This document shows positions 1 through 6,631 of a DNA stretch of 64,000 nucleotides, piece by piece. This stretch comes from Chryseobacterium sp. SN22 (GTDB lineage: Bacteria; Bacteroidota; Bacteroidia; Flavobacteriales; Weeksellaceae). The notes beneath the pieces were generated by a model, which did not search any database, had not been told where the DNA came from, and saw only the letters and a list, made by a program, of their open reading frames with translations. The DNA lies in contig NZ_VTSX01000002.1 of assembly GCF_008329705.1 (NCBI RefSeq), positions 62,001 to 126,000 on the forward strand, in the 5' to 3' direction. The position numbers and the translations under genes are program-made. Position 1 is the first letter of the stretch, and each line of letters starts with the position of its first letter.

Positions 1-881
1 TTATCCCTGTTGAATGCACCCGAATATTCCCTCCCGAAAGATTCCACAATGAAGATGACGATATTGGGTTTATCCGCTACATTCCGCTCGTACAATTTAT
101 ACGGGTGTATATTTTCATCAATAAATTGCTGATCAACAAAATGAACTTCCTTGAAATTATTGGTATTTAAAGTTCTTAAAAAGGAAAACGTACTGTTTAG
201 AACGACATTTCCCTGGGCAGGCACTTTTACAAACCGGTTGGCATCCACCAGGTTAATCGGCCGCGTACTGTGCCTGAAATCCCCGCGGATCCCGCCAACG
301 GCCAGAACAGCCGTGAGACAAAGCACAAGAACAGACCAGATGAAATACGGAACCAGTTTTACCGGTTTCTTTTCATTTACTTTTACCTTTTTATAAAGGA
401 ATACCCATAACGCCATCAAAGCCACAAACCAGAACACGATAAAAGGATTCTGGATAATGGAAGCCATAAAAACCCTGAATATATTGTCTTCATGTTTAGC
501 AACCTGAAGCACTGCTGAAGTAAGCCTCATCTGCGAAAACTTGAAATATACGAAATCTCCGAAATTCATAGCGTAGGCAATCCCGTTGGTAATAAAATAC
601 AGCCAGAACAAAAATTTCTGATATCCTCTTTTTGTATTAACGACAATCGGGATAAGACTCAGCAGGATAAACAGCGCATTGACATATAGGATAGCCGTTG
701 TATCGAAAGCAATGCCGTGGTATGCCAGGCTGAAATATTCTGAAACGGAATCTACTTTAATCAGCCCGCGGTTGAAAAACCAGAACAGGAATCTTGCAAC
801 CTGGTAGAAAAAATACGCCAGAAAGATCCGGTACACAAGCACAAGAACTTCCTGTTTTCTGAATTCTTTAAACAATTTCAT
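1..881 (-). CDS. LTA synthase family sulfatase-like membrane protein (3' end cut by window)
   Basis: The minus-strand frame opens with an ATG at 881 and runs off the window start, so about 293 N-terminal residues are visible. It begins MKLFKEFRKQEVLVLVYR, has several hydrophobic membrane segments in the first ~190 residues, then an extracytoplasmic part leading into NIVIFIVESFGREYSGAF. That stretch is the first strand and metal/nucleophile region of the alkaline phosphatase/sulfatase fold in LtaS-like phosphoglycerol transferases. Family members move phosphoglycerol or phosphoethanolamine onto envelope polymers or lipids; the substrate here cannot be told. The rest of the catalytic domain lies outside the window. 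A TAAATTTG -7 box sits 4 bp before the ATG. Confidence 0.8.
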   Translation of the reverse strand, partial: MKLFKEFRKQEVLVLVYRIFLAYFFYQVARFLFWFFNRGLIKVDSVSEYFSLAYHGIAFDTTAILYVNALFILLSLIPIVVNTKRGYQKFLFWLYFITNGIAYAMNFGDFVYFKFSQMRLTSAVLQVAKHEDNIFRVFMASIIQNPFIVFWFVALMALWVFLYKKVKVNEKKPVKLVPYFIWSVLVLCLTAVLAVGGIRGDFRHSTRPINLVDANRFVKVPAQGNVVLNSTFSFLRTLNTNNFKEVHFVDQQFIDENIHPYKLYERNVADKPNIVIFIVESFGREYSGAFNRD

Positions 882-885
882 GACG

Positions 886-893
886 CAAATTTA
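886..893 (-). promoter_or_regulatory. -7 box (TAAATTTG) of the LTA synthase-like gene
   Basis: Minus-strand TAAATTTG matches the Bacteroidota consensus TAnnTTTG exactly. It ends 4 bp from the ATG at 881, so the transcript would have almost no leader. I saw no clear TTG -33 box. Confidence 0.4.
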
Positions 894-1183
894 CAAATTA
901 ATGTAACAGTTTATTAACATAACAGTGGAACAATGTAGTGCTCTCAGGATCAATAATAAAACAAGACAGCATTGTATAGCCGGATAATCTGATGAGCTGC
1001 TGTGAGAATAATAGTCAATAAAAATTTTACGGAGCAGGCTATCTCTAAAGTCTGTTTAATAATAAAACACATCAGTCTGTTTGCCTGATTGCATTATAAT
1101 AATTGACACATTATAATAAGTCACTGTATTTTTATATTGCTACATTGCCATACCGTTATATTGTTACATTACGACATTGTACA

Positions 1184-1214
1184 TTGGTTAGATTAATTAA
1201 TTGTTTTAATTTTG
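1184..1214 (+). promoter_or_regulatory. Promoter of pssA (TTG-N20-TAATTTTG)
   Basis: TTG at 1184-1186 and TAATTTTG at 1207-1214 are separated by 20 bp, an exact fit to the Bacteroidota promoter. The -7 box ends 5 bp before the ATG at 1220, suggesting a leaderless or near-leaderless mRNA. Confidence 0.5.
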
Positions 1215-1219
1215 TAATT

Positions 1220-1933
1220 ATGAATTTTATCAAAAATAACCTGGCCAACGCCATTACGTTAGGAAACCTTTTTTCAGGATGTGTAGGCGCGATCCACCTT
1301 ATTCTGGGCGATTATCAGACGACAGCAATCTGCATTATATTCTCTCTGGTCCTGGATTTTTTCGATGGATTTGTGGCCAGGGCACTGAAGGCCAATTCCA
1401 ATCTGGGGACACAGCTCGATTCGCTGGCGGATATGGTGAGCTTCGGGCTGGTGCCTGGACTGACGATGTTTAAAATTCTTGAGCCTTTCGGAAGCGATCT
1501 CCTGGGACTATCCTTACCTTTTGAAATTAAATATTTCGGATTGTTAATTTCTTTGTTTTCCTGTTTAAGACTGGCTATTTTCAATCTGGATGAAGAACAG
1601 AAGTATTATTTTAAAGGATTGAATACCCCGAGCAATACCATCTTAATCTTTGGACTGTATTATGCTTTTAAAGAAAATCAGGGTTTTGCTTTTTTGCTAA
1701 ATGTTGAGATCTATTTAATTATTTTAACAATCATCTCATCCTGGCTGCTGATTTCCCCCGTCAAAATGATTGCGATGAAGTTCAAATCAATGAAACTGGA
1801 GGATAATTATCCGAAAATAGCGTTATTGGCGGGGGCTGTACTTATTTTACTTATCTTTAAAACGGTCGGGATTCCGATGGTGATTATTTATTATATCTTC
1901 ATTTCAATGATCTTTCAGAAACAATTGAAGTAA
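1220..1933 (+). CDS. pssA: CDP-diacylglycerol--serine O-phosphatidyltransferase
   Basis: A 237-residue polytopic membrane protein. It has the complete CDP-alcohol phosphotransferase signature: D46, D49-G50, A53-R54, G63, D67 and D71, within DFFDGFVARALKANSNLG and the LDSLAD that follows. This family condenses CDP-diacylglycerol with serine to give phosphatidylserine, the precursor of phosphatidylethanolamine, at the inner membrane. The frame is open upstream to 1103, but I chose the ATG at 1220 because MNFIKNNLANAITLGNLFSG is the usual family N-terminus and a promoter ends just before it. Several hydrophobic helices follow the motif. The serine acceptor is inferred from resemblance to bacterial PssA; another CDP-alcohol acceptor is possible. 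Confidence 0.88.
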   Translation: MNFIKNNLANAITLGNLFSGCVGAIHLILGDYQTTAICIIFSLVLDFFDGFVARALKANSNLGTQLDSLADMVSFGLVPGLTMFKILEPFGSDLLGLSLPFEIKYFGLLISLFSCLRLAIFNLDEEQKYYFKGLNTPSNTILIFGLYYAFKENQGFAFLLNVEIYLIILTIISSWLLISPVKMIAMKFKSMKLEDNYPKIALLAGAVLILLIFKTVGIPMVIIYYIFISMIFQKQLK

Positions 1934-2044
1934 GATGATTGAAGATGGAAGTTTCCGTTCTCAAATTGATATATTCTAAAATTATAAATAAAACATAGGC
2001 GGGAAAGCGAGCAGCCAACCGCCATTAGCTAAAAGCAATTTAAA

Positions 2045-2809
2045 ATGAACTTAAAATTACATAAGCCGCTTTGCATATTCGATTTAGAAACGACAGGAAC
2101 CAATATCGGGAGAGACCGGATTGTTGAGATCTGCATCTTAAAAGTAAATCCGGATGCTTCCAGAGAGAGTAAAACATGGCGGGTAAATCCCGAAGTGCCG
2201 ATCCCGAAAGAATGCAGTGAGATCCACGGAATTTATGATGAAGACATCAAAGATGCACCTACTTTTAAGGAAATCGCCTCCAAAGTAATGGAAATGATTT
2301 CGGGAGCAGACCTCGGCGGCTTCAACTCCAACCGTTTTGATGTCCCTTTACTGGCCGAAGAGCTGCTGCGGGTAGGAATGGATTTTGACCTGAGTAAATT
2401 TAAACTGGTGGACGCCCAGACAATTTTCCACAAGAAAGAACCGCGAAACCTGAGTGCCGCCTACCGGTTCTACTGTGGGAAGACTCTGGAAAATGCCCAT
2501 TCTGCGGAAGCCGATGTACTGGCTACCTTTGAAGTATTGGATGCGCAGATCGGAAAATACGATGATATCCCGAATGAGATTGCCCAGCTGAGCGAGTTTA
2601 CCTTCCATAATAAAAATGCCGATCTGGCAGGGTTTATCGGATACTCCGACAAGGGCGAGGAGATCTTTAATTTCGGAAAATACAAAGGGCAGGGCGTAAA
2701 AGCGGTCTTTAAGAAGGACCTTGGGTATTACGGATGGTTACAGAATGCCGATTTCCCGCTGTACACCAAGAAGGTGTTCACAAAAATCCAGTTATCGAGT
2801 AAATTCTAA
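2045..2809 (+). CDS. 3'-5' exonuclease, DnaQ/DEDDh family with extra C-terminal domain
   Basis: A 254-residue protein with the DEDDh exonuclease motifs: ExoI D13/E15 in FDLETTG, ExoII around D99 in NSNRFDVPLL, and ExoIII H152/D157 in AHSAEADVLAT. Such enzymes remove nucleotides from DNA 3' ends in proofreading or repair. After about residue 170 comes an extension containing FNFGKYKGQGV and YYGWLQNADFP, which looks like the C-terminal module of exodeoxyribonuclease X-like proteins. There is no polymerase or PHP domain, so it is a stand-alone nuclease rather than a polymerase subunit. It is followed after 3 bp by the DUF2007 gene, so the two are probably co-transcribed. Confidence 0.85.
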   Translation: MNLKLHKPLCIFDLETTGTNIGRDRIVEICILKVNPDASRESKTWRVNPEVPIPKECSEIHGIYDEDIKDAPTFKEIASKVMEMISGADLGGFNSNRFDVPLLAEELLRVGMDFDLSKFKLVDAQTIFHKKEPRNLSAAYRFYCGKTLENAHSAEADVLATFEVLDAQIGKYDDIPNEIAQLSEFTFHNKNADLAGFIGYSDKGEEIFNFGKYKGQGVKAVFKKDLGYYGWLQNADFPLYTKKVFTKIQLSSKF

Positions 2810-2812
2810 AAT

Positions 2813-3211
2813 ATGAACGAACTGGTAAAATTCAAATTCTACGAAACGGCGCTTCAGGCGAACCGCGACAAACAGATCCTGGCGGAAAGCGGCATCAACA
2901 GCTTTATAGCGAACGAACAACTGATCCAGTCGGACTGGCTGCTGTCCCAGGCGGTAGGCGGCATCCAGCTGCAGGTGTTTGAGGAAGACCTTGAAAAAGC
3001 CCGTCAGGCTTTGCTGGATTATAAAGAGAATGAAGAGTTTCCGCTGGAGGTGGAACATACCATTGAAAATCCTCCTTTTGATTTCGTATGCCCAAAATGC
3101 GGTTCCAACCATATTTACCGCGATGACAGTGCCACCAGCTTTTTCGGGATTTCGATCCTGACGAGCCATAAATTTGTGTGCTACTACTGCGGGAATGAGT
3201 TTATGCATTAA
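2813..3211 (+). CDS. DUF2007 domain protein with C-terminal zinc ribbon
   Basis: A 132-residue protein starting 3 bp after the exonuclease stop. The N-terminal ~65 residues (FYETALQANRDKQILAESGI then VGGIQLQVFEEDLEKARQ) match the DUF2007 putative signal-transducing fold, related to PII/ACT-like folds. The C-terminus has two cysteine pairs, CPKCGSNH and CYYCGNEF, spaced as a zinc ribbon. No enzymatic motif is visible and the function is unknown. Small soluble proteins of this type are common in flavobacteria. Confidence 0.75.
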   Translation: MNELVKFKFYETALQANRDKQILAESGINSFIANEQLIQSDWLLSQAVGGIQLQVFEEDLEKARQALLDYKENEEFPLEVEHTIENPPFDFVCPKCGSNHIYRDDSATSFFGISILTSHKFVCYYCGNEFMH

Positions 3212-3232
3212 TTCTTTTTCATCACATATTCC

Positions 3233-3310
3233 CTAGCCCCGATTGCAGCGGCATCCTTTTGTGGAGCGCAGCGGAGCAAAAGATACAGCGGAAAGCGGGA
3301 ATAAGCTCCT
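3233..3310. repeat. REP-like intergenic palindromic element
   Basis: About 78 bases of GC-rich sequence in an otherwise AT-rich gap. It holds an inverted repeat (ATCCTTTTG...CAAAAGAT), three spaced copies of a (G/A)CAGCGG word, and flanking CCCCG/CGGG arms. I recall near-identical elements scattered through flavobacterial intergenic regions, but could not check that here. Confidence 0.5.
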
Positions 3311-3365
3311 AAAAAAAGAAGAACCAGCCGAAAGTTTAGGTTAAAAAACAGTATAAAAATAAATT

Positions 3366-3971
3366 ATGAAGATTATCTGCATCGGAAGAAACTACAGCGA
3401 ACATGCAAAAGAATTGGGTAACGAGATCCCGGAAAGACCCGTAATTTTTATGAAGCCGGACACTGCCGTCCTAAAAGGGAATGATTTTTATATTCCTGAA
3501 TTTTCGGATGACGTTCATTACGAGCTTGAAGTCGTGGTGAAAATTTCCAAAGGTGGAAAATACATCCAAAAGGAGGCGGCGGCCAAACATTATGAGGAAA
3601 TCGGTCTGGGAATCGATTTTACGGCCAGAGACCTGCAAAGCGACCTGAAATCGAAAGGGCTGCCCTGGGAGTTGGCCAAAGGGTTTGACGGTTCCGCGGT
3701 CGTAGGGAATTTCTTTAAAAAAGAGAATTTCAACCTGGAATCTCTAGGGTTTTCCCTGCTGAAAAATAAAGGAAAGGTACAGGAAGGCAATACAAGAGAC
3801 ATGATGTTCACCATCGATGATATTATAGCATTTGTTTCCCAGTATTTTACCCTGCGCGTTGGAGACCTGATCTTTACCGGTACACCGAAAGGGGTAGGTA
3901 AAGTGGAGGAAAATGACATCCTGGAAGCGTATCTGGAAGAAGAAAAAGTTCTTGACATCCGCATTTTGTAG
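3366..3971 (+). CDS. Fumarylacetoacetate hydrolase family protein
   Basis: A 201-residue single-domain member of the FAH superfamily. It opens MKIICIGRNYSEHAKELGN, has the metal-site segment with paired acidic residues in HYELEVVVKISK, then GLGIDFTARDLQ, and ends with GDLIFTGTPKGVG. The family uses a divalent metal to hydrolyse or decarboxylate beta-diketo or oxo-acid substrates, for example acylpyruvates. The length fits the short FahD1/YcgM-like subgroup. The substrate cannot be assigned from sequence. The gene is flanked by the REP-like element upstream and a universal stress protein downstream. Confidence 0.88.
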   Translation: MKIICIGRNYSEHAKELGNEIPERPVIFMKPDTAVLKGNDFYIPEFSDDVHYELEVVVKISKGGKYIQKEAAAKHYEEIGLGIDFTARDLQSDLKSKGLPWELAKGFDGSAVVGNFFKKENFNLESLGFSLLKNKGKVQEGNTRDMMFTIDDIIAFVSQYFTLRVGDLIFTGTPKGVGKVEENDILEAYLEEEKVLDIRIL

Positions 3972-4030
3972 GCCTTTTTATAGGCTGTTTGGCATAATTT
4001 TCCTATCTTTAATAGACAAAATTAGAAATC

Positions 4031-4480
4031 ATGGTAAATATAGTATTGCCCGTAGATTTTGGGGAAAAGACCGATCAGCTTTTAGAAGGCGCTGTACGAT
4101 TTGCAAAGCAGATCAACGGCAGGATTTATCTGATCCATGTGGCACCTTCCGATATCGGTTTTGCCATCGGCGATATGGGCTTCCAGTATTTTCCGGAAGT
4201 TGAGGAAAACGAAATCCGTGAAGAGCTGGTACAGCTGAATAAGCTGCAGCAGCGTATTCTTGCCGACGGTGTGGATTGCGAACATATCCTGAAGCAGGGT
4301 TTGGCGAAAGACATCATCCTTGAACATGCGAAAGATAAGAATGCAGATTTCATTGTTATGGGATCGCACGGCAGAAGCGGCATCTATGATGTTTTCATAG
4401 GAAGCTTAACCAAGGGGATTACAAAAGACTCAAGCATTCCGGTTTTGGTGCTGCCGATCCACGAGAAAAGCGAAAATTAA
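4031..4480 (+). CDS. Universal stress protein (UspA family)
   Basis: A 149-residue single Usp domain. It begins MVNIVLPVDFGEKTDQL, the usual first strand. The C-terminal nucleotide-binding signature Gx2Gx9G(S/T) is seen in MGSHGRSGIYDVFIGSLT, so it is likely an ATP-binding subtype. Usp proteins are cytoplasmic dimers linked to survival under stress or starvation; the specific role is unknown. A TATCTTTA box around 4004-4011 (one mismatch to TAnnTTTG) could drive it alone. A strong hairpin follows the stop. Confidence 0.88.
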   Translation: MVNIVLPVDFGEKTDQLLEGAVRFAKQINGRIYLIHVAPSDIGFAIGDMGFQYFPEVEENEIREELVQLNKLQQRILADGVDCEHILKQGLAKDIILEHAKDKNADFIVMGSHGRSGIYDVFIGSLTKGITKDSSIPVLVLPIHEKSEN

Positions 4481-4495
4481 ATTTTAATCGTTAAT

Positions 4496-4533
4496 AAAAA
4501 AGCCGATCAGATATAAAATCCGATCGGCTTTTT
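4496..4533. terminator. Bidirectional terminator between usp and the convergent DUF6341-like gene
   Basis: Stem AAAAAAGCCGATC with GATCGGCTTTTT around a 13-nt loop. It has A-tract and T-tract flanks on both strands and lies between two convergent genes. Confidence 0.8.
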
Positions 4534-4550
4534 ACTATATAACCAATTAA

Positions 4551-4784
4551 TTAACCTTCATTTTTGTAGATGGTAGGATCGTAGTAAGGATGCTTACCTT
4601 CCGTTGGAGAATAGTAGTCTTTATCTTTATTGTTCCCCAGAGTGGATACCAAAACATAGCACCAGTAGGTGAACATTACACAGCAGACGATAAACAGAAC
4701 CCAGTTCAGAACATTACCGAAAGTCTCAAAGAAACCAAAAGACCATTTGAAAACTTTGCTTAAGAATAGAAAGAAAGACGTCAT
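4551..4784 (-). CDS. Small membrane protein, DUF6341-like
   Basis: A 77-residue protein with a hydrophobic centre (LNWVLFIVCCVMFTYWCYVL) and a charged, Tyr/Pro-rich C-terminus (YYSPTEGKHPYYDP). This is the pattern I recall for flavobacterial DUF6341 proteins, which lie beside DUF6427 genes, as here. Its start is 42 bp from the divergent DUF6427 start, so the two share a promoter region. No function is known; it may be an accessory to the neighbouring polytopic protein. Confidence 0.6.
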   Translation of the reverse strand: MTSFFLFLSKVFKWSFGFFETFGNVLNWVLFIVCCVMFTYWCYVLVSTLGNNKDKDYYSPTEGKHPYYDPTIYKNEG

Positions 4785-4802
4785 TATTTTCCTTTTTTAA
4801 AT

Positions 4803-4810
4803 TAACTTTG
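4803..4810 (+). promoter_or_regulatory. -7 box (TAACTTTG) of the DUF6427 gene
   Basis: An exact match to TAnnTTTG, 16 bp before the ATG at 4827. No TTG -33 box is at the usual distance. Confidence 0.35.
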
Positions 4811-4826
4811 TACAAATTTATAAAAA

Positions 4827-5732
4827 ATGTTTAAATTACTTTCAAAAGAAAGCAATATTTTTTCAATTCCGGTGTACATCGGGTTTCTTCTTTTAATCGT
4901 AATAACCTTTAATTTATTGAATTTCAACACTTATGAGGCTATTATTGCCGGGATAACTTTTCTGGGAATCGCTTTGGGATATTTCTGCTTTCACAGTATT
5001 GCGCTGAATTACCAGACCCACCTGCCTCTGTGCTTATATACTTTTTTTATTTTCGGCCTTTACCCGGGACATTTAGATATCGGAATTGCCGTTTCGCTGC
5101 TTACCAATTCTTTCCTGCTCCTGCTGCTTACCAGTACCAACGAGGATATCCGGAAGCGGTCTTATGTTCTGGTGGGTTCGATTGTGGCGCTGAATTTTAT
5201 TTTCCTGCCGACAACCTGGCCGATGGCGGTTTTCGTGATGATCCACGTCATTGCTACTTCGGAGCGGATCGGGCTGAATATTTTCAGGTTTCTGCTGGGA
5301 ACCCTCCTGATTGTGCTGAGTTATTTTTCAGTCATGTTCTTTTTAGGCTTTACTACCTGGAACGTTGATTATTTTCCTTTCGGAACGATCAGGCCCGCTG
5401 AGGATTATATGGAGCTGGTACCCTTGATTCCGGTTATCCTGATGCTGGTGTATGCCATCTATGACCATTTCAGGAATTATAATAAAAAGAGCCCGGTCAG
5501 CCGTTATAAATATACTTTCCTTTTGGTTTTTTCCGTGGCACAGCTTATTACCATTGTGCTGTATATGAACAAGAGCTATGAATACCTGCTTCTCCTTGCT
5601 TTTCCTTCGACGATCATCATCAGCCGGATGCTGAAATTTCTGCCGAAATACTGGATGCAGGAAGTAAGCCTGTGGCTGATTATTTTCAGCATGGTGGGTT
5701 TTAAAGCCGGAAGTTATTTTAATTTATTTTAA
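4827..5732 (+). CDS. Polytopic membrane protein, DUF6427 family
   Basis: A 301-residue protein that is almost wholly hydrophobic, with about eight to ten predicted membrane helices and short loops. The start (MFKLLSKESNIFSIPVYIGF) and the conserved LNYQTHLPLCLYT and LPTTWPM segments fit the flavobacterial DUF6427 family. No catalytic motif or transporter signature is visible. The DUF3109 gene follows after 5 bp, which indicates an operon. The family often sits with cell-envelope and nucleotide-salvage genes; a role beyond that is not known. Confidence 0.65.
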   Translation: MFKLLSKESNIFSIPVYIGFLLLIVITFNLLNFNTYEAIIAGITFLGIALGYFCFHSIALNYQTHLPLCLYTFFIFGLYPGHLDIGIAVSLLTNSFLLLLLTSTNEDIRKRSYVLVGSIVALNFIFLPTTWPMAVFVMIHVIATSERIGLNIFRFLLGTLLIVLSYFSVMFFLGFTTWNVDYFPFGTIRPAEDYMELVPLIPVILMLVYAIYDHFRNYNKKSPVSRYKYTFLLVFSVAQLITIVLYMNKSYEYLLLLAFPSTIIISRMLKFLPKYWMQEVSLWLIIFSMVGFKAGSYFNLF

Positions 5733-5737
5733 AGATT

Positions 5738-6322
5738 ATGATTCAGATAGACGATAAATTGATCTCCGAGGATATTTTTTCTGAAGAGTTTGTTTGCAAC
5801 CTTTCAAAATGCAAAGGGGCATGTTGTGTGGAAGGAGATGTAGGTGCTCCTTTGGATAAAAATGAGCTGGAAATTTTGGATAATATTTTTGATAAAATCA
5901 AACCTTATCTTACCCAGGAAGGCATCAAATCGATTGAAACCATAGGAACGTGGACAACCGACCCGATGGACGGAATGTATGTAACGCCGATGGTAGATAA
6001 CCGGGAGTGTGCGTATGTAACTTTTGATGAAAACGGAATTACGAAATGCGGTATTGAAAAAGCGTATGAAGACGGTGCGGTAGACTGGCAAAAGCCGATT
6101 TCCTGCCACCTCTACCCGATCCGCGTTACGGAATATTCTACTTTTAAGGCACTGAATTATGATGTCTGGAAAATCTGCAGCGACGCCTGTGCCTTAGGAA
6201 AAGAATTGCAGGTTCCCGTGTACAAATTCCTGAAAACCCCGTTGATCCGCAAGTACGGAGAAGATTTCTATGATACGCTGAGCGAAGTGGCTGAGGAGTG
6301 GAAGAAGGAGTATGGAGCGTAG
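5738..6322 (+). CDS. DUF3109 family cysteine-rich protein
   Basis: A 194-residue soluble protein 5 bp after the DUF6427 gene. Conserved cysteines lie at C20, C25, C29 and C30 (VCNLSKCKGACC), with further cysteines in KCGIEK, ISCHLYPIRV and KICSDACALGK. The pattern resembles the YkgJ/DUF3109 metal-cluster proteins and suggests a bound zinc or iron-sulfur centre, which is inference. The reaction is unknown. No signal peptide is seen, so it is likely cytoplasmic. Confidence 0.8.
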   Translation: MIQIDDKLISEDIFSEEFVCNLSKCKGACCVEGDVGAPLDKNELEILDNIFDKIKPYLTQEGIKSIETIGTWTTDPMDGMYVTPMVDNRECAYVTFDENGITKCGIEKAYEDGAVDWQKPISCHLYPIRVTEYSTFKALNYDVWKICSDACALGKELQVPVYKFLKTPLIRKYGEDFYDTLSEVAEEWKKEYGA

Positions 6323-6631
6323 TTTTGTTTGAGGTTTTTTGGGTTGGAGTTTTTTGCGTTCTATAAGTCTGTTGTTTTTTTTATCACGCAGATTATGGAG
6401 ATTGCGCAGATTTTTTAATTAATGAGCAATGTTAAAAAATCGACGCTAATTTACATTCAGGGATGTGCGATCTCTTATAAGCGAAGTAGCCCTATGAAAC
6501 TTTTACATTAACTCATTACCATTATACTTTGCGGGCTTTGTTCCTAAGACCCAGAAAATAAATAAAACCGTCCCGGACATATTCACGGGACGGTTTCTCT
6601 TTGAATTTATATCGAATATCAATTAATTAAA
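6323..6631. other. Intergenic gap with a degenerate GCAGATT-type repeat
   Basis: There is no supported gene. Around 6380-6412 lies a direct-repeat tract of ACGCAGATT/GCGCAGATT words, similar to copies near 15770 and (inverted) near 60745. The terminator of the M16 gene is at its right end. Confidence 0.45.
6565..6596. terminator. Terminator after the M16 peptidase gene
   Basis: AAACCGTCCCG pairs with CGGGACGGTTT around a 10-nt loop, 36 bp beyond the minus-strand stop at 6632. Confidence 0.7.

Larger units (their letters stand above)
882..1219. other. Divergent intergenic region between the LTA synthase-like gene and pssA
   Basis: About 340 AT-rich bases between two divergent genes, carrying a promoter for each. 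Near pssA (about 1120-1190) there is a run of short similar words built on ATTGT/TACATT in both orientations. No supported gene was found. Confidence 0.5.

Noticed and set aside
151..396. Plus-strand open frame at the window start
   Set aside because: It is antisense to the LTA synthase-like gene, whose translation matches its family.
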